This document shows positions 53,727 to 64,000 of a stretch of 64,000 nt of DNA, piece after piece; position 1 is the first letter of the stretch, and each line of letters begins with the position of its first letter. The notes beneath the pieces are model-generated. The model had not been told where the DNA came from. It saw nothing but the letters and a program-made list of their open reading frames with translations, and ran no database searches. Both the position numbers and the translations under genes were made by a program. The stretch is taken from positions 15,278,501 to 15,342,500 of the forward strand of contig NC_044014.1 in the NCBI RefSeq assembly GCF_900496995.4, in the 5' to 3' direction. This stretch comes from Aquila chrysaetos chrysaetos (taxonomy: Eukaryota > Chordata > Aves > Accipitriformes > Accipitridae).

Positions 53727-55479
53727 CTGCAGGAGAGGGGCAGGGGGGAAAGAAAAAAAGAAACCAGGTTCAATTTCTTAAATGAACTAAAAGTTGAATC
53801 AAATTAATTGGTAAATCTTTGTCTGCAGAGATCAGAATTCATATTGCTTTGAGGAACTGTTCAAAAGTGGATTGGAGCGGATTTAAGAGACTAAAAGCTG
53901 TCTGCTGCACTAAAGCTGTTTCATTAAGCTGAGGCCAGGCTGCGGGCTCCCGGGGTACAGCTGTCTCCTCGTGAGCAGGCTGCCCTGTCCTTTACCCTGT
54001 AATGTTCTTTGTTATCCAGCAAGTAGCCGATTAGCTCTTTCCAGCTCTTTAAAGGCAAGGTCACAGGAGGAATCAAGCTAGATAGCTGCAAACAACAAAG
54101 CAGCCTTCAGAAAACACATGTAGTCACTGACATTTTTAGGTACCAGTGTAAATTTTTTTTAGCCAAATAAAAATGACAACAGCTGTGATGTAATCTCACA
54201 CACACGCACACTGCTTTCCTCAGGCAGTCACAGCTGACTGCACCTGGGCTGGCTCAGACAGGAGTTATTTATGGCAAGCAGTGTTGCTGCTTTGTGACAT
54301 GAAGAGACACGACCAGAACATGATGGCATGCAGCAGACGTGCTGCCATCATGCGATAAAGGCAACCAGAAGTTGCTTAGCAGCTGTCCCGCTCTTCTTGG
54401 AGTGGCCTGAATTTTAGGATCAGTGTCTGAAATAATGATGCTTTGGCTGGATGGCAATATATATGGAAATAAAACAAGTGGAAACAGCAGCCTTATACCA
54501 GAACAAGTTGCTGTATGTTCACAAGGGGCTGAGGTGTGAGGGGAGGGCTCCTAACACCAGCATTGACTGGAGCTCACAGCCAGGAGGTGGGACCATGCTC
54601 AAGTTGCTACAGACCAGAGGCAAAACACAAGGCACCTCTTCAGAGGCACTTGTGTATCTGGTGAGATGTTAAGGGTTCTTAAATCAGTGTAAGTCCGCTT
54701 CTCCAGCCCGTGCCATCATAAGAAGCCCTGTTGACAGCATATGCATGATGGGTGACAAGGTCGCTATCTTAACACTGTCAAAAGCAAGATAAAGGGCTGG
54801 AAGTCACTCCTGTTTCAGCCCTCCAGGGTCCGCACTCACCCAACTCAGGCGTGTTGTGGGAACTTCACAATGCAGGATAAGAAGGAGCACATCAGAAACA
54901 GGAAACTACGCACCAAGCCAGCCTTCTTGGGCTTGCAACATCAGCTGCAGCAAGTCCAAGCAGAAGATCAAGGGGAAGAATAAACGGCTGGGTATGAAAC
55001 CTGATGAAATGCCAGTCCCATTCAGCGTTTCCCAGAAGCCATGAGTCTGACCACTTCTAGGCAAGATTAGAAAAGCAAAAATAACCATCCGCTCCGCCTA
55101 GCCCAAGGAATTCCTCATAACTAGTTCAGAAAGAGCAGGAACAGCATTTGTTCCAATCAATTACATCACTAGATTGAAACTGCACATCGGCTCCACTCCC
55201 AGCCAAAGCGCTAGACTTCAACTGGATCCAACTGCAGAGCCCTTGTGGAGCTGAGCCACCATTCTGCATCCCTGCCATGCCAAAACCCACAGCCAGATAA
55301 AAGGAAGACACTGCTTGGAGGGGAATTCAGCCAGACAATGAACTTTTATAGGTGTAATTAAAGACAGACAAGCCTCAAGGGGAAATTGCATTTTGTATGG
55401 TCATGAATTGAAAAGGAATCAAGAATTTGTGATGTGTAAAGATAAAGGTTAAGAAGAAGGGAGAGCTAAGCCAACTGAC

Positions 55480-56225
55480 CCACGCACCGATGAGTCCTCC
55501 GTCTCTCACCAAGAGCCTTCTGTGGAAGACTGCCTCAAGGGCAGATGAAGCCACCAGAGTGCTGGGCACCCTCATGAATGGGATGGAGAACAAGCAGACA
55601 GCATCATTTTGCACTGTATGAAACACCAGCATATCCAGACCTTGACCACTGCATGCACATCTAACCTCACTACAAACTTCCTGAGACACAGAGATGAGGG
55701 AGATCAAAGAAGGGCAACTAAAGCAATCAAGGGACTGAGGCAGCTGCCTGCTGAGGAAAGACTAAACAGCTGGGACTCTTCAGGCAGACAGGAAAGTCTG
55801 AAGGGGAACCACGATCATGCACAGTGGATAAGGTGAAGGTGAAACTGTTGTGTGCCAGGACACAAGAATCAGGAGTGCTCACTGTAACTAGCAGGAAATC
55901 AGTTTAAAGCACATGAAAATATTTCTTTACCTGGCAGGTAGCAAACACCTGACACTTGCTGCCAAAGGAGGTTGCCAAGGTGGGCAGCATGTTCAAAGGA
56001 TCAGACAAATTCATGGAAAACAGCTGGACACAAACAGCTACTAAAGGGAACAGGCAGGGAAATCCCCTCTAGCATCCCTAATACAAAGGCTGTACAAGCT
56101 GGGGGTGGACAAGTAGAAAGGCTGCTGACAGTGGCCAGGCTCACGTGCTCTCCCCCTAAAAAACATCTCCTGCTGCCACTGCGGGGCAGAATATGGGGCG
56201 ACACAGACCAACAGTCTGACACACC
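55480..56225 (+). mobile_element. Ancient CR1-family LINE 3' end, plus orientation
   Basis: Landmarks follow the old amniote CR1 order: 'gtgctgggcaccctcatgaa', 'cagcatcattttgcactgta', 'agggcaactaaagcaatcaa', 'gaggaaagactaaacagctg', 'aaatatttcttta', 'tgccaaaggaggttgcc', 'cagacaaattcatgg', 'gtggccaggct', and near the end 'cagaccaacagtctgacac'. This is a different, older subfamily than the bird-type copies at 4771, 36505 and 38690. It is antisense to MFSD13A. Confidence 0.8.
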
Positions 56226-58429
56226 AGGGCAATTCTTAACCTGGACTTGACTTTGCTATACAAAGCCTATTTGAAAGCAAAGCCCGCTCTAGGCTTGGAC
56301 CTTAGCGCTGCCCTTTACACGTGTACCCATCCAAATGATGCTTCACTAAGCACATGTTGCACAAACCACAGCTGCTGAAGTTTCCCGAGACACCTCATTT
56401 TGTCAGTTATATGCTACAGCACTGTTTAAAGAAGGTGACGTCCCACTTCCTCTCCTTCTTCTCCCTCTTCACTCCCTCACAGATGTGCAACCTCCCCAGC
56501 CAGCTGACATTTGTAAGTGATTTCACTTTGTTAGGATAGTTGTTAGGTATTTTTATATATATTTTTTCCCTCCCCATCTGCAAATGTGCAGATGAAAAGA
56601 AACAAATCATAATTGTCTGTAAAAAGTAGATTTTGCTTCTACATCCAAAGTACTGCATTATTTAAGCTTGCCACACTGGTATTTTCATAACCTTTTCCTT
56701 GGGATGGAGAATTACTCATGGAGTATGTCAAAACTTTTCAACATTAGACTTTTAAGTAGTAATGGGAAAAGGAGCTGCAGGAGGGAATAGCTATCATTCA
56801 TTCACGCTGAACTTCTAACGCACAGTCATAAAGCAACAAGCTCATAAATTAGAAAGCAACTAGCCTTTATTTCAGAAACTTCCACCTCTGCATCTGACAT
56901 CTGGCATCGCTCCTGCCAGTGACGTTTACAGATCTTATCTTTGAGAAGGATGTTTGAGTACTGGCTACCAGGAAAGCATTGCTTTTGTTTGAGAGTGCTG
57001 GCGTACAGCAGCTGGAAACACACCACAGTTTGGGGCTCGCACATCTGCTCTAACTTCCTAGCCAGCTCACAGCTGGATTCACAAGTCATTGTGTCCCATG
57101 GCGATTCAGCAACCCTGTGGCCTTACAACAAGACTGAACACCAGCCTTCCACAGCTGAAGTCAGTTGTACTGAGTTGGCAGCAGAACCATATATGTGAAA
57201 CTTGGCCCAAGCCAGTCTTTTAAGCAGGACCAGATGAGTCCTATATGCTGAAGTTGCCACTCAGGAGCCTGAAATAGTCATCTGCAGACTTGACCGCAGT
57301 AACAGGATGACTCTCCCATTCATTCTCCACTATGTGGGTAACGCAGGCTGGAGTATCCCAAATAATACTTCAGGATATGTCTGTGCTTGCTCCAGCCGTC
57401 ACTACACTGCCTCTGCTGCATATTCTGGATTCTGGGTGGCTTATTAGCTAAAGCAGAGGGCCAGGCAAATATACCAGCCTGGTGTCTCTGCATCCACTAC
57501 CCAATAAATCCACCAGCTGAATAAGACACTCAAAAGGCGACCCTATTTCTAGGCATTTGTCATATCTAGATAGGACTGGGCTGCTGGCGGTGCAGCCCCA
57601 TCCACAGGAAGGCCAGGCTGGAGCTGCGCCTGTGAAAGAGCTGCTGCCCTGTGACCCGTCCCAGCACAGCACCTGGTGCGGGGCATGCCAATTCCTCCCA
57701 GACGCTGTAAGTGACATTCTCAGCCAGAGGAAACGGTCATGGATGTCATCTTCTGGTCAGGCTTATCTGTCAGTGACAAGTCTGTTTTGTGAGCACAGAC
57801 CAGCTTCTGCACACTCCTTCCCACCCCACACATGGTACCCCAGGAGGCCTCCAAAGCACAGGCACCTAAGTGGGTCCTCACCCCATGGACCTACTTAGAT
57901 TCTGGCAGGACTCTGTTCAGTAAGAAGGAAAATCCCTCTATGGAGCTATTTCACTAACTTAACTATACTGAAAGAGCCTCCACTTAAACCAAAAAAAAGT
58001 CTCAAAATCCTATTCCTATCCCAGGAAAGCTCCTATCCAGACACACACTCCACAAAATTTAGGCTCCTCTGACCAAACTTTGATCACATGCACCCTCTGA
58101 GAGGTGGATATCTCTCCAAGACTCTCAGTTGCTCCATTCTACTACTTCTGAAGTCCTAACACCATCTTTCCTCAGATAATCCACTTGCTAACAGGGAGTC
58201 TCAAGGGAACACTAAACACAGTCCTATGCGAAACATTAACCAACTCCCCAACAACAGATTCCCAGCAGCCTGGTATCTGAACAGTAAAGCAATGAAGCCT
58301 TTGAAAACCTGATACCACCTGGGTCAGGCAAGGAAACGTGCCACTTCGAAGAGGCTACGAGGGTGTTTCCCAGTACTGTTTACTAATTCAACAATAACAG
58401 ATGCCTCCATATCATGAGATGCTTGGTAA

Positions 58430-58800
58430 CACCCTTCTTATTACAGGCAATCATATGCTTCCATCAGGTGCTGTCGTCAATCCTGCAGAGTTTACACACG
58501 TAAACAGAACTGCCACACAGATGACAATTAACATCTTGAACCAGCTGGTAGTTTCTGTGGAACTGTGTTCCAGCAGAGCAATCTCGTTAAATCAGATCTC
58601 ATTCCCTAATGAGATTACAAGGTTCGTTAATAGAGGTAACCAGGTAGATCTCATAGTCTTGGAACCTGGTAAGGCATTTAACTTAACAGCACATGGCATC
58701 CCTTTTCTACACAATTCATTGTTTTACAGTGTAAGGAAAGTGTGTTAGATGTGTTAAAAACTGGTTCCCCATAATGTTACTGTCAATATAAGCTCTAATC
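58430..58800 (+). pseudogene. CR1-type LINE ORF2 (reverse transcriptase) fossil
   Basis: An open frame of 115 codons (58401-58748) contains QISFPNEITRFVNRGNQVDL followed by VLEPGKAFNLTAHGIP. This lines up with the conserved LINE segment 'LISFYDKVTRLVDEGKAVDV-YLDFSKAFDTVSHSI'. The D of the catalytic-type LDFSKAFD block is lost (LEPGKAFN), so it is not functional. It lies downstream of, and in the same direction as, the 3' end at 55480, so it belongs to a separate insertion. Confidence 0.6.
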
Positions 58801-59739
58801 CTGTAGTGGACTTCATAGCACTGGTACAGGAACCATTGCCAGGTAACTCTGGCCTCACATTACAGATTTGGAAGTAAATATGAAACCCTTACTGAAAACA
58901 ACTCCCAAAAGTGGAATCACAGAAGCTATAACAGGGGATTACTACACAGATAGAGCCTGTTCCTGTCAAGACTCAATAGGAAACACAAGGTGAGAGGCAC
59001 TTTTTAACACTCTGCCCAAGCAGCAGCAACTGGGAGTTTCTGCTACGCTGTCTCCATCTTTAAGTCAGGGAGGCATTTCAGCTGTGCAAACCTTTCACAG
59101 CCGCAGTCACCCCCCTAACACCCTGACTTCGGCCACCAGCCGCGCACCACTAACTGAAGGGCTGATGCAAGCCCAGCCGCCGAGGCCACCAGAGATCTCT
59201 GGGGCATTTAGGCCTGAAAAACACAGCACTAGGTCACCAACTACAGTAGCTGACGCCCTGCACGAGGGAAAGGAACGCAGGCAGCCAGGCAATGCCTGCG
59301 AAGCCAGGCCAGAGACAGGGACGCTGTTTCTCTGGCCACCCAGAGGACAAGCTCACGCAGTGGTGCTGCTGCCATCACCCCAGAGCCATCCAGCCCCCCA
59401 TCCCCCTGTGCTGAGGGGAGGCCTAGCAGCCCTGCGAGAGGAAGTGGCGGCCGGGCAGGGGCACGGCCATCGTTTCAGGCTCCATGGAGGTGGAGGGCCC
59501 GTTTGGGGTTGTACTGTCAGGTGAGGGGAAGGCGTGACGGGGACACGATGGCCAGAGCCTCGCTCCACGCTTCCAGGTAGAGGAGGGCAATGCCAGGGCC
59601 ACCTCTCCTTGCCGGGACCCTGCGAGGGGGTGGGAGCCAGGCCCCGACCGGCTCCAGAGCGGCGCACAGACGGACCGAGGCTCCTGCCCGCGGGCACTGA
59701 CAGCAGGGAAGAAGGGCACCCCCCGCGCCCACGTGGGAG

Positions 59740-59930
59740 CGTCCAGAGTAACGGGGGGAGGCACGCCCAAGGGCTCTACCAATGCAGGGAGGGGGGGAAC
59801 CCCCCACACCCCGCACGGGCCGCCCAACTGCGGGAGGGGGGGATTCCCCATCCCACCCGGACTGCCCCACTGCATTGAGGGGGGGTGGTGTCTCCCCCAC
59901 CCCCCCCGGGCGGCTCCGCTGCAGGCGGGG
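59740..59930. repeat. GC-rich minisatellite, units of 42-49 bp
   Basis: Imperfect tandem units each start with a G7 run, pass through C-rich sequence and end in 'ctgc': 59786-59831, 59832-59873 and 59874-59922, with a partial unit before them ending at 59785. Each unit puts a G7 run and a C run a few bases apart. It sits in the GC-rich block just left of the MFSD13A donor-like site. Confidence 0.7.
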
Positions 59931-60356
59931 AGACAAACCCAGGACGGCATCGGGGTGGGGGAGGCACCGCGCCGTACCCCTCCCCACAGCCATCCCCTCA
60001 GCGCCTCCTACCTGCGTCCGTTACCGGTGCTGCCCCCGCCGTTCCGCCGCCGAACCGCACACCCGCGCATGCGCGCCTGGCGGCCTCTCGACCCCGCCCC
60101 GCCCCGCTCCGGCCCGAGGCCATCTTGCGTCCTGGCAAGTGAAGCCGCCCCCCTCCCGGCCGCCATCTCGTGTGAGGTCACCTCGCTGGCAAGCGGCTGA
60201 AAGCCGCGCCGGCTGCCTTGGCCGCCTCATTTGCATTAGCCCCGCCCCGCAGCGAGCGAGAGCCGTAGTAGGGAAGAGCTCCCCGGGGCCTTTCTAGCCG
60301 GAGCGGGGGAGGGGGGGGGCGGCTCCTCTATGATCCCTCCGGCTTGCGCGGCGCCT

Positions 60357-60370
60357 GTCGCCATGGAAAC
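60357..60370. promoter_or_regulatory. RFX X-box-like motif
   Basis: GTCGCCATGGAAAC differs from the palindromic RFX consensus GTTGCCATGGCAAC at two positions, one of them the tolerated T/C. It lies in the CpG island, about 190 bp upstream of the YY1 sites on the MFSD13A side. RFX factors control ciliary and other genes. Confidence 0.45.
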
Positions 60371-60640
60371 GTCGGCGGGCCGGGCGGACCCGGCGGCGCG
60401 GGCAGGGGCCCTGCCACCAGCGCCGAGGGGGGCGGCGGAGGCGGGGTGGCCCTAGGCCTGGTCCCCTGCGGTGCCCTCCACCGGGCAGGCTGCCCTGGGG
60501 CTTTCCACCGCTCTCCCCAGCGTCACGGGGCTGGAGGAGAAACGGGGCTGGGAGGCACAAGATGCCTCCTGGTGAAGGCAGCTTGGGCTCGTGGGGCCTT
60601 TTCACCTTAAACGCCTCCAAAAAGCGTTGTGCCAAGCTGC

Positions 60641-62879
60641 AAAATGACAAAGTGGAAACAAAGCAATGAACCTGGCAGCTCAGGGGGCAGGTAGCCTTCC
60701 CTGCAATCCATCAAATGCCCTACTTGACCCTGGTCTTAGTCATCAGCTACTTGCGCTTCTCTCCCAAGATCCGTTTACATTATGTCCCATATATTTCAGA
60801 AGATAGAGACTATCGTTGCCTTTTATTATTTAAGATTGGAGATTTCTCTCAAAGAAGCAACTCCCGGTTTTGGCATACACATCACCTTCCACCTCTCACC
60901 ACAACAGTTGCTCCCATCCAACTATTCACAAATTTCATCAGGGAAAACTGAGGCAAAAGCCAATTGCTGCGTTCAGAAAAGTATCATTACATCCTATCAC
61001 TTCCCAACATGCTTGTGTATTAGACTTACTAGAGGCTTCCTGAACAGGTTATTTTTATAAATTTACAGAAGCCAGGCAATTAATTGCAGTCAACAGATTT
61101 TGTAATTAAAGAGTGATTTGTAGGTATTTAATTTCAGCTATTAAGACCACCTGCAGCAAAGCAAGGCATTAAGCATCCTCGAGGAGCGTGCTCTGCTGCA
61201 GCAGTTGTGCTGAGCAACGATGAGCTGACCTTGAAGACCAAGTCACCCTTTTTAAACCTGTGTGGGGATTTGTATCTGTAAAGGCCCTGGACAGTCCAGG
61301 TGCTTACAATAAGGTAGTGCTGATGGGAGCCATTTGTATGGCTTCTTACTTAATTACAACCTACTGAATGAGCAGTGAGTACAAATACCAGCTTAGCTGT
61401 CTGTAGCTGAATGTGAGCAAAAATCTTGGGGAGCAAAACAAAGAAAAAGTAAGGTTCATTTCCAAAGTACTTTGTGGTGGGCTCTTTTCTATGCTATTTA
61501 GGCTGTTACTTTAAAATTTATAGTTCTTCTTTGAGTGTTGCTAACAGTATTTTGCTGCTTTGAGAAAGAACCTGAAATTCTGGTAAGTGCTTTTGAGGTT
61601 TTCCATGCTGGCTTCACGTGCTGACTTTAGCTGTTCCTTTACCTGTGCCCTCTATCCTTGCTATGCCTGAGTTTTTATGTTCAAGTTCTACTTTTTTTTT
61701 TTTTTTCCTGTAAGGCATTTCACTAGCTAAGATATGAACCTTGCATTAGCTTCAGTAGTCTTGTCTATAGGCAAGTTTAAAGCTCCCTGTCTGAGCATGT
61801 AATGTAATTGCTGAAGGAATGAGCTTCCTGTTGTTTTCCTTAGCTACAAAGGCATGTTCAGACAGGTATTGCAGCCCTGGTTACTACAGGAAAGCTTCTG
61901 CAAGGTGTGATGTGGTATCTTAGTGTATCTCCTGGCTCTATATGTGTCATTAAGGTATATCGGTGAAAAGAGACTGTAGAAGGCAAGCTACGTTCTTAAG
62001 ATCAGGTTGTGTATCCTACTGTTTCTTGCTCCTCAGTTAAGTGAAGGCATCGTCTTGACTGTTTTTTCTCAGGATGTGAGTACATGTACACCAAACAAAC
62101 GTCTGTCTCTGTTTTCTGCACTTATGACTAAAGACTGGTCTATGTTGCAATGTTTTACCAGTTACAATGGTAAAACAGTACTAGTGTTAGCTTAAATGTT
62201 TGTAGTAGTAGTGTACAACTGAGGTGTTCTGCACTTTGCTTGGCTTTTTGAAAACACAAATGCTTAAATCCCTTTGGTGGTGATGCCTCTTTCACCCCAG
62301 TACATCTGCTGTTTTATCTAGTAGATGGAAGTCCACATATGGTAGCATAACTTGGTTGGAGCATCAGTTCATGCCAGTGCTCTAGCCTGTAACTTTCCTA
62401 GCATCTCCTGCTTGTGAAAGATACTAATGTAAATTGTTATTGTTGTGTGATGATAGGCTTTAAACACTTTAGTTTGGAAAAAATGACATAGAAGGGCTTC
62501 TCTGAGTGATTGTGTTCTTGGAAACACAAGATTGCCTTTTGATTCCCATTAAAAAATCAATAATGTTACTTGTGAGCTATGTTCTGTATTGTCTAAAGAC
62601 CATAACAGAAGGTAGTTGGATTATTTTTTTAAAAAAACATATTACAGAGTTGTAGATCAGCAGATGCTGCAGCTCTTTGCCTTGGGGGGGTGCAATAAGA
62701 GCACTATTCCCATGGGTAATTCTGGCTCAGATGTTTGAACTTAGGCTAGAAATATAGTGTGCATTGCTGTTGTAACAGAAGGTGCCTTTATACACTAAAG
62801 GGATGTGTATGATAAGTGTGTGTCAACAGAGGAAATCCACTGTGGGCATGAAGTCCCTCTGGAGAACCAGGCTGTGTAA
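60641..62879. other. Intergenic sequence right of the MFSD13A island
   Basis: AT-richer DNA with a T15 tract near 61692-61706 and short unrecognised open frames. No exon, RNA gene or transposon could be named. In human the neighbour on this side is CUEDC2, with MIR146B between; neither was recognised here. Confidence 0.5.
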
Positions 62880-63620
62880 CTAGCTAAGGCCTTTGCAGGA
62901 CACCAGGAGACTCTCCCAAGTACACTTCAAGGGTAAAGCCTTGTAATCAAGCAGCTGAGAGAGTGGGATGCTGCAACAGCACAAAAACAGTGTGGAAAAC
63001 ATGTTGCTCTGGTATGCAAACTGTCTGTGTGTGAGATAAGAAAGTGCCTGTAGGTAACTGGAGCTAGGCAGAGGAATCAAGGCTAAAGTAGAATGATTTG
63101 TCTTGGAGTGTGTAAAGTAAACAATGTACAACCGGGAGGAACCAGATAATTTTAGGGGTGTCTGAAGCAACTCTTGCAGGGTAGAACCTTGCAAGGCCAC
63201 CCGCAGCATATCAGTAATACCATGTAAGGCTGAGATTGCCTAGGTAACCATAGTGGAAATGCCAGACTTGGTTACGGATGTAGGAAAACTGAGACCAATG
63301 GGGAAGAAGTAATTAGGGGCGGATTGCCTATTTGGGAGGAGACTGGAGGAAAGGAGGGATGAGCGTGGCAGAAAAGTGGATCCTGAAATAAGAGATTAAG
63401 GTATAAAATGAGAAGAAAGAATGAAGGCAGGAGCAGCTGGCTGTAGGAGTGCAGACACCTACAGATGGTAGTGAAGCCTGAGGACTCAAACTCAGTGGGA
63501 TGCTGGAGTCGTGCTCCTTGGACAACCTGCTGGACTCACCACCAGGTTTATGTTGGAAAGACTTGGTGTGGGAGGGCAGAGCAAAGAGGTGTAGAGTTGC
63601 ACCCTAGTACTAAGTGGTGT
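62880..63620 (+). mobile_element. Possible degenerate LTR-like segment
   Basis: It contains 'accaatggggaagaag' (CCAAT) near 63295 and 'ggtataaaatgagaag' (TATA) near 63401, about 100 bp apart. About 110 bp after the TATA box is 'gacaacctgctggactcac', resembling the U5 side of retroviral LTRs. No terminal TG/CA pair or target-site duplication was found, and I cannot name a family, so it could equally be unique promoter-like DNA. Confidence 0.22.
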
Positions 63621-64000
63621 GGGAGGGAAGGGTGACATGCCTGTAACTCAATAGCAGTCATGTGGGGTTCATAAGACTTGATTAGTAGCCTCATAGTTGT
63701 GTGCAAAATGATACAAATAACCATGAGGTACTGGTGGTGTGTTAATGAGGCTATTGATCATTCAGTTGACCTATTGGTGTGATCGATAAAAGTTAAGTCT
63801 CCTGAGTCAGTTGTCTCAAGACTGCAATCTGAAGGGCAACAGCTGGGCAGAAGTGAGAGCTGGGAGCTTGTCCAGGATATCCTGATTTGGAAGCTTGAGC
63901 TGATACTGAGATCTTTTCACTGAAGAAGAGAGTTTGTGGATGGAGATGATGGTTATCAGATGAACTCTTAAGTGAGAGGAGGAGTGGATCTGTTTGTGCA
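63621..64000. other. Right-edge sequence, unassigned
   Basis: No recognisable coding sequence, repeat or RNA gene. Open frames are short. Confidence 0.5.

Larger units (their letters stand above)
53727..60011 (-). other. MFSD13A: MFSD13A 5' intron (inferred)
   Basis: 6.3 kb between the leader acceptor and a donor-like gtagga at 60011. It contains an ancient CR1 3' end, a CR1 reverse-transcriptase fossil and, toward its right end, GC-rich sequence with a minisatellite. The stretches 53740-55470, 56230-58380 and 58800-59390 show nothing else I can name. Confidence 0.55.
59400..60640 (-). promoter_or_regulatory. MFSD13A: MFSD13A CpG-island promoter region (possibly bidirectional)
   Basis: A CpG-rich block with a perfect NRF1 palindrome gcgcatgcgc (60065-60074), GC boxes, and two YY1-type sites in minus orientation (GGCCATCTTG at 60118-60127 and GCCGCCATCTC at 60159-60169, plus-strand reading). 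YY1 sites of this orientation often lie just downstream of the start of the gene they point along, which here is MFSD13A. A donor-like site at 60011/60012 would end its first, non-coding exon (about 60012-60200). The right half could drive a plus-strand transcript, but none is identified. Confidence 0.55.

Noticed and set aside
53727-64000. MIR146B and CUEDC2, expected from human synteny upstream of MFSD13A
   Set aside because: I looked for the miR-146 mature sequence on both strands and for CUEDC2-like peptides and saw neither; they are probably beyond the right edge.

Overview
This is vertebrate nuclear DNA, almost certainly from a bird. Three multi-exon genes with GT-AG introns can be read exon by exon: SUFU (minus strand, only its first two coding exons), ACTR1A (plus strand, complete) and MFSD13A/TMEM180 (minus strand, complete coding sequence). 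The order SUFU - ACTR1A - MFSD13A, with SUFU and ACTR1A head to head and ACTR1A and MFSD13A tail to tail, is the arrangement I know from human 10q24. The bird call rests on short introns, CR1 LINE 3' ends as the main interspersed repeat, and a solo LTR of a type I know from bird genomes.

Layout. 1-17536 is SUFU intron 2 (the rest of SUFU lies beyond the left edge). 17537-24633 holds SUFU exons 2 and 1 with intron 1 between them. 24440-25340 is the SUFU CpG-island promoter. 25341-26930 is intergenic, with no gene seen. 26940-27750 is the ACTR1A CpG-island promoter. ACTR1A coding exons 1-11 run from 27144 to 42944 and its 3' UTR ends near 45110. A gap of about 750 bp follows, then the MFSD13A 3' UTR (from about 45865) and its eight coding exons (47434-53622). 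A long 5' intron follows, then a GC-rich promoter near 60000. 60641-64000 shows no recognisable gene and contains one weak LTR-like stretch.

Function. SUFU is the cytoplasmic GLI inhibitor of Hedgehog signalling. ACTR1A (Arp1) builds the actin-like filament of dynactin, the dynein activator. MFSD13A is a multi-pass membrane protein of the major facilitator superfamily whose substrate I do not know. They are neighbours by synteny; nothing here shows that they form one pathway.

Repeats include four CR1 3'-end fragments, one CR1 reverse-transcriptase fossil, two MIR-like SINE traces, a solo ERV LTR with target-site duplication inside ACTR1A intron 7, a GC-rich minisatellite, and long poly-C and poly-A tracts. 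I looked for a new system and found none. The observations most worth checking are the promoter motif arrays, the LTR close to an ACTR1A splice acceptor, the MFSD13A upstream ORF and the RFX-type X-box.
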